Assembly (NCBI GenBank): GCA_963922875.1
Contig: CAWUJH010000001.1
Location: 62,001-126,000 of the forward strand
From: Ketobacter sp963922875
GTDB lineage: Bacteria; Pseudomonadota; Gammaproteobacteria; Pseudomonadales; Ketobacteraceae
Direction of reading: 5' to 3'
Length of the DNA stretch: 64,000 nucleotides
Made by a program: the position numbers and the translations under genes. Numbering within the stretch: position 1 is the first letter of the stretch; each line of letters starts with the position of its first letter. Shown piece by piece: positions 51,758 to 61,615 of the stretch. The notes under the pieces are model-generated. The model was not told the origin of the DNA. It saw only the letters and a program-made list of their open reading frames with translations, and made no database searches.

Positions 51758-53965
51758 TTACTTCGATGTGTGGGTATAGACGCCATCCCAGTCGGCGGGC
51801 AATTTTTCGTGGCGCAGTAATTCAATCCGATCCAGATAAAGACTATAAAGCTTGCAGTGTGGCTCAAGCTGATGCAAGACCTTTAGCTCCACAATAGCCA
51901 AATCCCACTGCTGTTGCCGATAAAATTCAATGGCCACGTTGAAGCGGGACAGCTGCGCCATTTGCTGCTCCGACATAGCAACCCTCAGACCGAGCGGCTC
52001 AAAGGCATCCACCGGGAATTGCTTGCCTTTCACTACAATTCGATCACAAAATCGAAACACTATATCATCACAACCTTCTATTGTGGCTTCACCCACGAGG
52101 ATTTCCACACCGTAGAATTTGGTTAGGCTCTCCAGGCGCGAGCCCAAATTCACAGCATCCCCCAACACTGTATATGCCTTGCGGTATTCTGATCCCATGT
52201 CGCCTACGTTCATTAATCCGGTATTGAGACCAATCCCAATCTGCACCGGCGGCAAACCTTGAGCCGCCAATGTTGGTGTCAGTGCTTTCGTAATTCGTTG
52301 CATTTCCAATGCTGTTTTCAAGGCTTTAATACGATGATCTGGATCGTCCACCGGAGCCCCCCAAAAAGCCATTACCATGTCCCCTACATATTTATCAATA
52401 GTGCCATCATTGCGAAAAATGGCTTCAGTAATGGGAGTAAAGTAAACATTCAACAATTGTTTTAGTTGCGTGGCAGAAAGTTTTTCTGAAATCGTAGTGA
52501 AACTGCGTATATCGGAGAACAACACCGTTAATTCCTTACTTTCTCCCGCCATTGAATAGTCCTCGGGGCTACTCAACATTTGCTCGATATGGGCTGGCGG
52601 AATATATTGCGCGAACATACCCCGAATTCGTCGCTCAATAGAATGTTCCCGAATAAAGCCCATCACCAGGTACCAGCCAAACAATAACTGCACCAAAACA
52701 AAGGTACTTACAAAAGGCAATTCAATGTGCCAGTAAATCCAGCTCAATAGATTGCCCGCTACCAACAGTAGATTAATGCTTAATGCCGCCATCACCATAG
52801 TCAATGGCCGCCGTCGGGCAAAAGCCCATATCAGCCCGAACACCAATACACACTGGAACGAAAAAAGTGCGCCAGGTATCCACACTGGCCGAAAAGGAAA
52901 GCCACCACCGAGCAAGCCCTGAGCCACTAGCCCATGGACTTCTACCCCTGGAAAAGAGGTAGTGAATGGCGTATTAACGAGATCAGCCAAACCAATGGAG
53001 GAAGTGCCAATAAAAACAATTTTTCCGGCAACCCTTTCGTGATCAAACGTATCGGTTAAGACATCCCCTGCGGACAAATAGGGAAAGTGATGGCCCGACT
53101 GATAAAAAGGTACCAGCACTCGACCTAGCGCATCCGTTTGAATCGGCTGTTTGGTGAGACTTACTTGCGCCAACGCCGCAATCTCGCCGACAGTTTGAAA
53201 ATTCAAAGTAATTTCATCGGTCAGCAAATAGGCCATTACCGCAGCTAAAGCCAAGGAGGGATACGCTTGCTGCTTATAATTCATGAGTAGAGGTGTACGT
53301 CTGATAACACCATCCATATCAGGAAAAGTCGTTACAAAACCGCCCCCTAAAGCTGCCGCCTGCAACCCTTCAAGCGGAGCCATATAACCTTTCGCACTAA
53401 GCAGAACATTATTTGAAGGCAGTTCCGCTACAGCACCAGGCAACATCCCCACCTGGGAATCGGTCTCTCGATTCATAAAAAAGCCGAGTACCGTATCCAA
53501 TTGATTAATCGCGCTGGCAAGATCTTCGTCTGGCTGCCAAAGATTTACCAGAGATTGAATTTGGGCCCGCTGGCCTGCAGAAGTTGCAGACTCTTCCAAC
53601 TTGGATATCAATAACTTATTGTTTTCTGCTTCCGAGAAAACCACATCAAACGCAATGACAGAAGCTCCCGCGAGCTGCAATTGCTCCACAAGATGTGCAA
53701 CCCGGTAACGGCTCCACGGCCAACGCCCTTCCTGCTGAATTGAGCGTTCATCAATATCTACAATAACCACTTCAGATTTCTTTACTTTTCCCGCAGCAGG
53801 AGCCACCCAAGTAGCCATTTGGGCACGCCAATCGTAGAAGATATAATCGAGCCGGTTCAGCATGTTACGTGACCCAAAGGGGGTCATCAATTGCCAGCTG
53901 ATTATCACCACAGCCACCACCACAACAGGTGTCCCCTTTAACCACCGCACCAGTAAATTCATCAT
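51758..53965 (-). CDS. CHASE2-domain class III adenylate/guanylate cyclase
   Basis: A 735-residue membrane sensor cyclase. A signal anchor near residues 13-32 leads to an extracytoplasmic CHASE2 domain (about 35-340, with VVIVDIDERSIQQEGRWPWSR), then three membrane helices (about 345-430), then a cytoplasmic class III cyclase domain with LTVLFSDIRSFTTISEKLSA and VGDMVMAFWGAP holding the metal-binding Asp residues. It makes cAMP or cGMP in response to an external signal. It is divergent from the TPR-barrel and FecR-domain genes (about 90 bp apart), a recurring trio. The EamA gene follows downstream. Confidence 0.93.
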   Translation of the reverse strand: MMNLLVRWLKGTPVVVVAVVIISWQLMTPFGSRNMLNRLDYIFYDWRAQMATWVAPAAGKVKKSEVVIVDIDERSIQQEGRWPWSRYRVAHLVEQLQLAGASVIAFDVVFSEAENNKLLISKLEESATSAGQRAQIQSLVNLWQPDEDLASAINQLDTVLGFFMNRETDSQVGMLPGAVAELPSNNVLLSAKGYMAPLEGLQAAALGGGFVTTFPDMDGVIRRTPLLMNYKQQAYPSLALAAVMAYLLTDEITLNFQTVGEIAALAQVSLTKQPIQTDALGRVLVPFYQSGHHFPYLSAGDVLTDTFDHERVAGKIVFIGTSSIGLADLVNTPFTTSFPGVEVHGLVAQGLLGGGFPFRPVWIPGALFSFQCVLVFGLIWAFARRRPLTMVMAALSINLLLVAGNLLSWIYWHIELPFVSTFVLVQLLFGWYLVMGFIREHSIERRIRGMFAQYIPPAHIEQMLSSPEDYSMAGESKELTVLFSDIRSFTTISEKLSATQLKQLLNVYFTPITEAIFRNDGTIDKYVGDMVMAFWGAPVDDPDHRIKALKTALEMQRITKALTPTLAAQGLPPVQIGIGLNTGLMNVGDMGSEYRKAYTVLGDAVNLGSRLESLTKFYGVEILVGEATIEGCDDIVFRFCDRIVVKGKQFPVDAFEPLGLRVAMSEQQMAQLSRFNVAIEFYRQQQWDLAIVELKVLHQLEPHCKLYSLYLDRIELLRHEKLPADWDGVYTHTSK

Positions 53966-54055
53966 TATCTGGAAAATTGCCCTACTCTTTCTAGACTTAC
54001 AGTAGATGTTGCCTTCCCAAGGTCCGAGCCCCTTAATGCAGGAAGAATAGTATTA

Positions 54056-55366
54056 ATGAGTAACCTGTTGTTTCGTGTGTCTCTCTATCTGCTTTGTGTC
54101 GCCTGGTTAAATGTCAGCTGGGCGCAAACACCTAATAAGCATAGTTCAACCACACTGACTCTGAAAAACCTTTACGCTCAGGGAGAATATGAGAAAGCCT
54201 TTGAGCTGGGCTCCCAGCACACTGCAGAGTTAGAGGGTGATCCCGACTTCGATTTCTACTACGGCTTAGCCGCGCTAGAAAGCGGACACTACCCCGAAGC
54301 TCAATTTGTATTTGAGCGCTTGACCACCTTGTTTCCTGATGAAGACAGGTTTCGTCTGGAATATGCCCGCTCGTTGTTTAAGATGCATCAATACAAACAA
54401 GCCAAAATTCAATTTAATCTGGTGCTGGAAAACAACCCGCCAGCTACCGTTCGCAGTAACATCGAGCGTTTTATCGAGGCTATTGAGGTTGAGGAAAAAA
54501 ACCAACAACCCCGTTGGTCTGGGTCTCTTAGCTTTGGTGGTGGCTATGATACCAACATCAACAACGCCACCACCTTGCAGTTTATTGATGGCATTGTGCT
54601 GGATAACACGGCTCGCGAAATTGAAAGCCCCTTTGTCACAGCCAGAATGGCGCTGGAATACAGTCACCCGATTACTCAAAACCAAAGTCTTAACTTCAGC
54701 CTCAACAGTCTGCATAAATACAATACAAAAATGAGCGATTTCAATCTGGACATAGCGCAGGCGCAAGCATTCTGGAAAACGGCGAATGCTGCTCGGGAAA
54801 TACAATTAGGTTTTACTTACCTGCAATTGTTACTCGACAGCAGTCGTTACCAACAAGACACAGGAATTTTTACTGAATGGCGGCAACAGTGGAGTCAACA
54901 GTTTCTCACTTTTCTTTATGTTGGCGCCAAAGTAAAAGATTACAAGGACAATCCCCAGTATGAAAGTTATCAGCCTTTCATCAATTTCTCCTTGCTAATT
55001 CCCCAGAAAAAATTCTTGCATACGTTATCTATATTCGCTGGCACTGAAGACGCTCGCAACGATGGGGAAAATGATAACTTAAGGGATTTTGAAGGGGCAT
55101 CCTACCGCCTCACCCTAAAAACCAGCGATAGAGTTTCTATATTTGGCGGCATCTCCGCTTATTGGGCACAGTATAAGGCAGATCACGACTATTTCGGCGA
55201 AGCCCGTGATGATGACACCTTGCAATTTATTAGCGGAGCTGATTGGAAATTAAATAATGATTTAAATGTGTTGGCTGAGGTTTCCTACGCTGACAATTCC
55301 AGCAGCCTGGAAATTTATGAATATGATCGGATCAAAAGCGAAGTAAGACTTCGCTGGCAGTTTTAA
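54056..55366 (+). CDS. TPR plus outer-membrane barrel protein (Slam/DUF560-like)
   Basis: A 436-residue protein with a signal peptide (LYLLCVAWLNVSWAQ). Residues about 30-150 form TPR-like helices (LYAQGEYEKAFELGSQHT, YYGLAALESGHYPEAQFVFERL), and the rest (about 160-436) alternates polar and hydrophobic residues with aromatic girdles, ending in the outer-membrane signature Phe (RWQF). This is the layout of surface lipoprotein assembly modulators. It may place FecR-type or other proteins at the surface. AGGAAG precedes the ATG. The FecR-domain gene follows 25 bp later and probably shares the transcript. Confidence 0.82.
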   Translation: MSNLLFRVSLYLLCVAWLNVSWAQTPNKHSSTTLTLKNLYAQGEYEKAFELGSQHTAELEGDPDFDFYYGLAALESGHYPEAQFVFERLTTLFPDEDRFRLEYARSLFKMHQYKQAKIQFNLVLENNPPATVRSNIERFIEAIEVEEKNQQPRWSGSLSFGGGYDTNINNATTLQFIDGIVLDNTAREIESPFVTARMALEYSHPITQNQSLNFSLNSLHKYNTKMSDFNLDIAQAQAFWKTANAAREIQLGFTYLQLLLDSSRYQQDTGIFTEWRQQWSQQFLTFLYVGAKVKDYKDNPQYESYQPFINFSLLIPQKKFLHTLSIFAGTEDARNDGENDNLRDFEGASYRLTLKTSDRVSIFGGISAYWAQYKADHDYFGEARDDDTLQFISGADWKLNNDLNVLAEVSYADNSSSLEIYEYDRIKSEVRLRWQF

Positions 55367-55391
55367 TCACCCACTAAACGAGGATCTACTT

Positions 55392-57494
55392 ATGAGAGTG
55401 CTACAGACAAGCCGTGTATTATGGCTGAGCCTCATCCTGCTATGTTTGGGTAATCATGCCCTGGCAGAAAACGAACTTGTTGAGGCCGCCAAAGTTGTAA
55501 TGGCCAAGGGTTCCGCCACTGCAACCGATCGCTTTGGTAATAACCGGTCGCTAGCAAGGCGTTCGGTGGTTTATGTAGGTGATACGTTACGTACTGACGA
55601 AGATAGTCTGCTACAACTTAGATTTACGGATAAGGCCGTAATGACCTTGCGCGAAAATACCGAGTTTTTCATCGAACAATATGTCGCGGGTGATGACGAA
55701 AAAGGTGGTGCAGCCATTATGAAGCTGCTGTCTGGTGGCTTTCGTACCATTACCGGCTCCATTGGCAAGGGAAAAAGTGATGATTACACCGTTAGCAGTA
55801 AAGCTGCCAGCATAGGGATTCGCGGCACCCATTATGAAGCTGTACAAACCGACAATGACAAGCTTGTCCTGGCGGTATGGAAAGGCGGCATACGAGTAAC
55901 CAACAGCGCTGGCACCATAGAGCTTGGCACAGATAGGCAATATAGCTACTCTGAAGTTCGACCTAATGTTGCACCCAAAGGTCTTGTTGCTCCACCACCA
56001 GAATTAAAAAAACCCTTGGTAGCCATGACAACACCCAGCAAAAGTACCAATCAAACTGCGGCCAAGACAGAGTCAGAACCACAGTCAGAAAATTCAACTG
56101 ATGAAAAAGAAAAAACCTCGTCCATGGAATTTGTAGAGACTGGGAAAACCGAATCGCCAATTGCACAAAAAACCATTGATACCGAAATTAATGCTCTTAC
56201 TGAAAATACCGTGGAAACCAATACGGTAAACACCGCAACTCAAGACGCCGGAGTTCCGACAGAAATAAAATCCGATCCAACCATGACTCGATCGCCGATA
56301 GATCCGCGATTGACAGTAGCCGAGCACAACCAACTCACAACCACCAATCGATTAGGTATCGTAACGCTCCAAGGTCCTAGAAGAGAAATACAGGCCACCA
56401 TTATGGCGCCTAACACCTCTGCACTGAGCAACGATTACAGCAATGCTAATGCCGTTAGCTTTACCATTAGTTATAACAACGGTTCAACGGCAGAATCTGT
56501 TGTCGTGACCCTTAACAACAACACATATTCTTTGACCAGTCTAATTGCAGATATTAATGATGATCTTTCAGGTGCTCCTATTAAGGCACGCCAGCAAGAT
56601 GCTGATCCGAGCCACATTGAATTTTACACTGATGATCCAACCAACTATGACTTAAGTTTCAAGATTGAATCAATAGACACATCCACATCCAGCGCCACTG
56701 ACAGCGATCTGCTAGCCACGTTAGGTGGCATTACTCCAGGAACTGAAGCCTTTGGCTCTGACGGCTCCCAGCAAACGGATCACTTAAAAGTAGTCTACGA
56801 TGCTAATGGCAACCCGGTGTTTATCAGTCAAATTACAGATAATGCCGCCAGCACCCCACCTATATATATTGATACGGGCGCTATCCCTACCACCACCCCA
56901 CTTACTGGATACGAAATATTTCGCCAAGGTGAAGCCTATATTTCTGACTACAGTGCGGAAGTGGGTGGGCGCAACAACGTCAGTTGGGGAGTGTGGAATG
57001 GATCTCAGTCTGATCCAATCTACGCCTATAAAGATTCTACCGACTATCAAAGCTTTGAACCCAAAGATGAAACTGTCTACTGGCTATCCGCGGAAGCGGC
57101 AACAACCGCTCAACTCACAGGCTCCGGAACTTTTACTGCCTCAACATTTATCGGCAATGGCTCTAGTGGCCCAGTTAGAGACCTCAGCGGGTCCTTTGAT
57201 GTGAACTTCGATACCAGTTCAATATCGAATGGCATATTAGACCTCACCACAGACGGCGATGAAAGTTGGTCAGTGAATTACAATGGTACTTTTCAAGATG
57301 CTCAAGCACACATGACTATTACTGATGGTTCCATCAATGATATTGCCAACGGTCTCTGCACTAGCTGCGTTACTGGACATATTGATGGCATTTTCGTCAA
57401 TCCAGGTGATGCCTTTGCCGGTGGCTTTAACTTGGAAAAAATCAATGATAAAGATACGCATGTAGAAGGTTTACTGTTGATGGAAAAACAATAA
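55392..57494 (+). CDS. large secreted FecR-domain protein
   Basis: A 700-residue protein with a signal peptide (LWLSLILLCLGNHALAEN) and an N-terminal FecR domain (about 30-185: LRFTDKAVMTLRENTEFFIEQYV, SKAASIGIRGTHYEAVQ). A Thr/Glu-rich linker (about 210-310) of low complexity follows, then a long C-terminal region of beta-strand character with many Asn, Ser and Asp and two nearby cysteines (GLCTSCV). Here FecR is not a sigma regulator, since no sigma factor is nearby; such FecR proteins may act as secreted or surface proteins. GAGGA lies before the ATG. A hairpin terminator follows. Confidence 0.85.
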   Translation: MRVLQTSRVLWLSLILLCLGNHALAENELVEAAKVVMAKGSATATDRFGNNRSLARRSVVYVGDTLRTDEDSLLQLRFTDKAVMTLRENTEFFIEQYVAGDDEKGGAAIMKLLSGGFRTITGSIGKGKSDDYTVSSKAASIGIRGTHYEAVQTDNDKLVLAVWKGGIRVTNSAGTIELGTDRQYSYSEVRPNVAPKGLVAPPPELKKPLVAMTTPSKSTNQTAAKTESEPQSENSTDEKEKTSSMEFVETGKTESPIAQKTIDTEINALTENTVETNTVNTATQDAGVPTEIKSDPTMTRSPIDPRLTVAEHNQLTTTNRLGIVTLQGPRREIQATIMAPNTSALSNDYSNANAVSFTISYNNGSTAESVVVTLNNNTYSLTSLIADINDDLSGAPIKARQQDADPSHIEFYTDDPTNYDLSFKIESIDTSTSSATDSDLLATLGGITPGTEAFGSDGSQQTDHLKVVYDANGNPVFISQITDNAASTPPIYIDTGAIPTTTPLTGYEIFRQGEAYISDYSAEVGGRNNVSWGVWNGSQSDPIYAYKDSTDYQSFEPKDETVYWLSAEAATTAQLTGSGTFTASTFIGNGSSGPVRDLSGSFDVNFDTSSISNGILDLTTDGDESWSVNYNGTFQDAQAHMTITDGSINDIANGLCTSCVTGHIDGIFVNPGDAFAGGFNLEKINDKDTHVEGLLLMEKQ

Positions 57495-57511
57495 GTTCCT
57501 CTAACCATCGC

Positions 57512-57542
57512 CCTGAGTCAGCGCTTATAAGGCTGGCTCAGG
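57512..57542 (+). terminator. hairpin terminator after the FecR-domain gene
   Basis: An 11-bp stem with one G-U pair (57512-57522 with 57532-57542) and a 9-nt loop, followed by a C/T-rich tail rather than a pure T run. Confidence 0.6.
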
Positions 57543-57707
57543 TCTCCCCCCCTCCCTTTCTCAGCGATCCTCCAAGCCTGCTAATAATAAATAATACTGC
57601 CACCTTGAACTAATAATGAGTTCTAAGAAACTGTACAATCCTCTCATGACAAATAACCTCATGCATTGATAGTTTATTAAAGGCCATCATTGAAAGCGGG
57701 AACTATA

Positions 57708-58637
57708 ATGAAAAAATTTTTCTATATCGCAACTTTATTACTTGCTGGAACCTTTAGTGCCGCTCTCGCCATAGATGGCATCTATTTTGATCGATCACTT
57801 GACGAGCTAAAAACCGAATACACTAATGCTGATTCAAAATTTATCTCGGTGGCTGGAATGTCTGTTCACTATCGCGACCAAGGCCAGGGCCCTAACTTAA
57901 TCCTGCTTCATGGCGTCAACGCCTCACTGCATACCTGGGAAAGCTGGGTTGAAGTACTGAGCCAAAATTTTCGCGTTATCTCTCTGGATTTACCGGGCTT
58001 TGGTCTCACCGGTCCAGATCCCCTGCAACGTTATCGCTGGAAGGAATCTGCAGAATTCGTAAATGAATTCGCCACTGGCTTAGGTATCGACAAGTATCAC
58101 CTGGCAGGCAATTCACGCGGTGGCGCAATCGCTTTGCATGTCGCGTTACTGTATCCCGAAAAAGTCAACAAGCTCATTTTGATCGATGCCGCCGGAATCC
58201 CTTGGGAAGAACCCCTGCCATTAGCATTGCAGCTGCAAGGATTCCCCGTAATAAAACAAGCTGCCACCCTTATCACCCCGAAGTGGTTCGTCAATCAATC
58301 GGTGGCTAGTGTGTACGGTGACCCAAACAAAATTAAATCTTCCACCTATACCCGCTATCATGATCTATTGATCCGAGCTGGAAATCGTGAGGCATCATCG
58401 GCAGTCATGGAGCAAACTTTCGACCAGGAACTTCTCTATACGCAACTTCCCGAAATCAAACACCCCACATTAATACAATGGGGTGAAGACGATCAATGGA
58501 TTCGCTTAAAATACGGCAAGCGTTTTCACCAGCTGCTGCCCGACTCCAAATTAATTGTTTATCCGGGAGTCGGTCATATTCCAATGGAGGAGATTCCCCA
58601 ACGCAGCGCATTGGATGCGAAGGAATTTCTACTATAG
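57708..58637 (+). CDS. alpha/beta hydrolase
   Basis: About 309 residues from ATG 57708 (signal-like MKKFFYIATLLLAGTFSAALA); the TTG at 57690 adds six poor residues. Alpha/beta-hydrolase fold with oxyanion HGVNAS (68-73), nucleophile Ser136 (AGNSRGG) and catalytic His near 291 (GVGHIPMEE). Likely exported or membrane-anchored by the N-terminal segment, acting on an ester or similar substrate that cannot be named. It is separated from the FecR gene by a terminator, so it is transcribed on its own. Confidence 0.87.
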   Translation: MKKFFYIATLLLAGTFSAALAIDGIYFDRSLDELKTEYTNADSKFISVAGMSVHYRDQGQGPNLILLHGVNASLHTWESWVEVLSQNFRVISLDLPGFGLTGPDPLQRYRWKESAEFVNEFATGLGIDKYHLAGNSRGGAIALHVALLYPEKVNKLILIDAAGIPWEEPLPLALQLQGFPVIKQAATLITPKWFVNQSVASVYGDPNKIKSSTYTRYHDLLIRAGNREASSAVMEQTFDQELLYTQLPEIKHPTLIQWGEDDQWIRLKYGKRFHQLLPDSKLIVYPGVGHIPMEEIPQRSALDAKEFLL

Positions 58638-58668
58638 GTGTTAATATTCAACACTGCGGACACCAATC

Positions 58669-59520
58669 TTAATTGCTACTGGTCTGCATGCCACTTTCAT
58701 CGGCTTTGGGGCCTTGATAGCGATCGGATTGATTATTAATTACTAATTGCACACGGCGATTTTGTTGGCGACCTGCCGCAGTATCATTAGTTGCTACCGG
58801 ATATCTTTCACCATAGGCCTTGATATTCAAGCGACTGGAATCGATATTGCTCGCCTCTAACAAATCAACTACCGATTGAGCACGTTTCTCGGAGAGTTTT
58901 TCATTATACTGTTCGCTACCTAAGGAATCAGTAAAGCCTTCTACAGTCACTTGTGTTTCCACATTTTCATGCATGAAATTTGCTAGCTTTTCGATGTTCT
59001 TTTCACCGCCAGGCTGAAGCTCTGCAGAATTCAAAGCAAACAATACATCGCCCATCGTCAAAATTAATCCGCGATCTGTTTGTTCAGCCTTAACATTCTC
59101 CATTTCAGTTTTAAGGGCCTCCAGCTTTTCTTTAGCCTCTCTTGCTTCTAAACGGGCCCGCTCCATTTCTTTCTCCTGCTGGGAAAGAATCATTTCCTTG
59201 CGGCGCTCACTGGTGTTACCTAATTTAGCTTGCACTTCTCCACGCTCGGTCTCCTGTTCAGCAATCTCTATATATCGTTCCGCCAAATAGAGCTCATGGT
59301 CATAGAGTGCCTCATTATCTTTATTCCACGCTGATTCAGTGGTTCTCACTTGGTCTTGGGCTTCTTTCAGTGCGACAGGAGCAAAACGATTGGTTTGCTC
59401 GTTGCTTTCCAGAGAATCTAATTTCTGTTTCAATTCCACTAGAGATTCTGGTGGTGTCGAAGCACAGGCTGACAGTAGCAGTGAGGACGCAGCAACTGCA
59501 ATAATCATTGAATGTCTCAT
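58669..59520 (-). CDS. OmpA-family lipoprotein with DUF4398 N-terminal part
   Basis: A 283-residue lipoprotein (LLSAC, Cys19). The mature N-terminus (about 25-165) is a long helical, charged DUF4398-like coiled coil (KEAQDQVRTTESAWNKDNEALYDHELYLAERYIEIAEQE), and the C-terminus (about 165-265) is an OmpA-like peptidoglycan-binding domain: VTVEGFTDSLGSEQYNEKLSEKRAQSVVD and NRRVQLVI. It tethers the outer membrane to peptidoglycan. It is transcribed after a second DUF4398 lipoprotein (gap 56 bp), a common pair. Confidence 0.9.
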   Translation of the reverse strand: MRHSMIIAVAASSLLLSACASTPPESLVELKQKLDSLESNEQTNRFAPVALKEAQDQVRTTESAWNKDNEALYDHELYLAERYIEIAEQETERGEVQAKLGNTSERRKEMILSQQEKEMERARLEAREAKEKLEALKTEMENVKAEQTDRGLILTMGDVLFALNSAELQPGGEKNIEKLANFMHENVETQVTVEGFTDSLGSEQYNEKLSEKRAQSVVDLLEASNIDSSRLNIKAYGERYPVATNDTAAGRQQNRRVQLVINNQSDRYQGPKADESGMQTSSN

Positions 59521-59576
59521 TATTAATATCTCCCTACAATTAAATTTGTAATCTCAAACTAATGTGACAGCCTCAA

Positions 59577-59978
59577 TCAGTATTCAGATTCAATCTCTTT
59601 ATTCATCGACTCTAAACTTTGGTTAACTTCATTCAGAGCATTTTTCATCTTCTCCGTTTGCGCCTGAGAGGACGCAAGCTTGGCTTCTACCATTGCTTCT
59701 TCAGCAAGATACTTGGCCCTAAGGTAGTCTTCTTTATCCATAGCTGTTTGCGCTAAATCCAAGCGATCTTTCGCTCGATTCAACGTAACAGCAGCATAAC
59801 GATCAGCTTCATCCTGTTTCGCTGCATCGATAAAGGTACGTGCTTGGCTTAAGTCGTTACGCGGCGGCTCCATAGTGCTACAGCCTGCAATCGCAGCGGC
59901 CATTAACAGGGCGAGACCAGCTTTCCTCGGGCCAGCATTCGTTAAGGATTTGCACTTAGATTTTTTTGTCGTCTTCAC
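59577..59978 (-). CDS. DUF4398 lipoprotein
   Basis: A 133-residue lipoprotein (AIAGC, Cys33 after a long basic N-terminus) with a helical mature domain (NDLSQARTFIDAAKQDEADRYAAVTLNRAKDRLDLA) of the DUF4398 type and no OmpA domain. The start is GTG at 59978, with GGAGG 8 nt upstream. It precedes the OmpA-DUF4398 lipoprotein and shares part of its helical sequence pattern, suggesting a duplication and a shared envelope role. Function unknown. Confidence 0.85.
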   Translation of the reverse strand: MKTTKKSKCKSLTNAGPRKAGLALLMAAAIAGCSTMEPPRNDLSQARTFIDAAKQDEADRYAAVTLNRAKDRLDLAQTAMDKEDYLRAKYLAEEAMVEAKLASSQAQTEKMKNALNEVNQSLESMNKEIESEY

Positions 59979-60221
59979 AGTTGCCTCCGATTCTGTTATC
60001 TGTCTTTTCCATGCGGTGACACGAAAACTGCAAAGCTTATGCCAGAGAAAAAAGCCAAATCACTAACAAAGAAATATTTATCAATATTCTCTAGCGATTA
60101 CATCAAGTTCGCGTAGAATAAAATTCTTAACCACATCTCTAGATTGCGGCATCAAATATCTGCTGAGATTCTTCATTTTGTAATTCTTCACAACTCTTTG
60201 TAAATTTTTCAGGATTTATAT

Positions 60222-61316
60222 ATGCAATTATTCCAGTGCCAGAAATGCCAGAATCTTTTGTATTTCGAAAATACAAAGTGTGAGAAATGCGGCTCGTCAC
60301 TTGGCTTCGAGTCAGATCGAATGGCGCTAGTGGCTTTAACACCTAATGGCGACAACTGGGTTGCCTTAACAGCCCAGGGTTCGAGTAAAAAGTTATATCG
60401 TTACTGTCAAAACCATCAGCATGATGTATGCAATTGGTTAGTACCGGCTGACTCTGAAGAAGATCTATGTACAGCATGTGAGCTGAATAGATTCGTCCCT
60501 AATCTAACAATGAAAGACCAGAGAGATGCTTGGAAAAACATAGAACTAGCCAAGCATCGCTTACTTTACAGCCTATATCGATTGCAGTTACCGGTTCGAA
60601 ATAAACAAAAACATCCTGATGCAGGAATGTCATTTGATTTTGTCGATCCAGCAGCGCCGTTACCCGAAAATGTTGCTGCAACCACAGGTCACGCAGACGG
60701 ACAAGTAACCTTGAATGTACAGTAAGCAGACCCAGTGCAGCGAGAGCAAACACGTCAGGATTTGAACGAATCGTACCGAACTTTACTGGGACATTTGCGT
60801 CACGAAATTGGTCATTATTATTGGGATGTACTGATTCGAGACAATCCGCAATGGCTTAAACGTTACCGCACCGTGTTTGGTGACGAGCGTGAAGATTACG
60901 GTATAGCTTTATCACAACATTATGCCGATGGACCGCAAACAGACTGGCCTAATCATTTTGTTAGCGCCTATGCCGCGTCTCATCCTTGGGAAGATTGGGC
61001 AGAAACCTGGGCTCATTACCTCCATTTAATGGACACCTTGGAAACTGCATGGGCGTATGGAGTAACCATTCAGCCTAAACTTGCCAAAGGTAAAACTGAA
61101 TTAGGACTACACTCGCACCAAGATCCTTATGCGCAACTGCAATTAGTTGACGCAGAAACTCTACTGAAACCCGCAGTCAATTTAACCATTGCCATGAACA
61201 GCCTAAACCGAAGTATGGGCCAACCCGATGGCTACCCCTTCATACTGAACGAGACCGTGCGCAACAAATTAGGATTTATTCATGAGCGAATCAAAGCTAT
61301 GCAGTCCAAAAGCTAA
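60222..61316 (+). pseudogene. zinc-ribbon metallopeptidase-like gene with in-frame stop
   Basis: One frame runs from ATG 60222 (AGGA upstream) to TAA 61316 except for a TAA at 60723-60725. The first part (167 residues) opens with a zinc ribbon (FQCQKCQNLLYFENTKCEKCG); the second continues in the same frame with ADPVQREQTRQDLNESYRTLLGHLRHEIGHYYW, where HEIGH (about residue 194 of the joined protein) is the HExxH zinc site of the 'putative zinc-binding metallopeptidase' family. The junction is intact apart from the stop, so one G-to-T change (GAA to TAA) would explain it. The GTG at 60735 could restart translation, but without a clear RBS. Confidence 0.8.
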
Positions 61317-61615
61317 GCAGCTAAACCAACAATCAAGTGGACAGCTCCACAAACTCAGACACGATACCCAAGGGATGGGGTTTCAATTTTGAGTCGGCAA
61401 CATCTATAAATGCCAGCTGTTTTAATAGTGCGCATATTGAACTGCAGGTGACCAAGACTCTATTTTGGGATTTGCACAAGGCAATAACGAATATGGCGCT
61501 TTTGAAGAAGCCTTTATTCATCACCATTGCTTAAACAGCCAAACCTTGACTACTCCCGAACCCAGGTTTCAGGTTAGAATGGTGAAGACCTCTTCATAAA
61601 AAAGGTAGATCGACA
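61317..61615. other. intergenic stretch between metallopeptidase and phosphatase genes
   Basis: 299 bp without a credible gene. Overlapping open frames of about 65 codons exist on both strands (61337-61534 plus, 61333-61527 minus); neither has an RBS or a recognisable product. It presumably holds the promoter of the phosphatase-like gene. Confidence 0.55.

Noticed and set aside
61337..61534. 65-codon plus-strand frame after the metallopeptidase gene
   Set aside because: It starts at GTG without RBS, overlaps an opposite-strand frame of equal length, and resembles no known protein.
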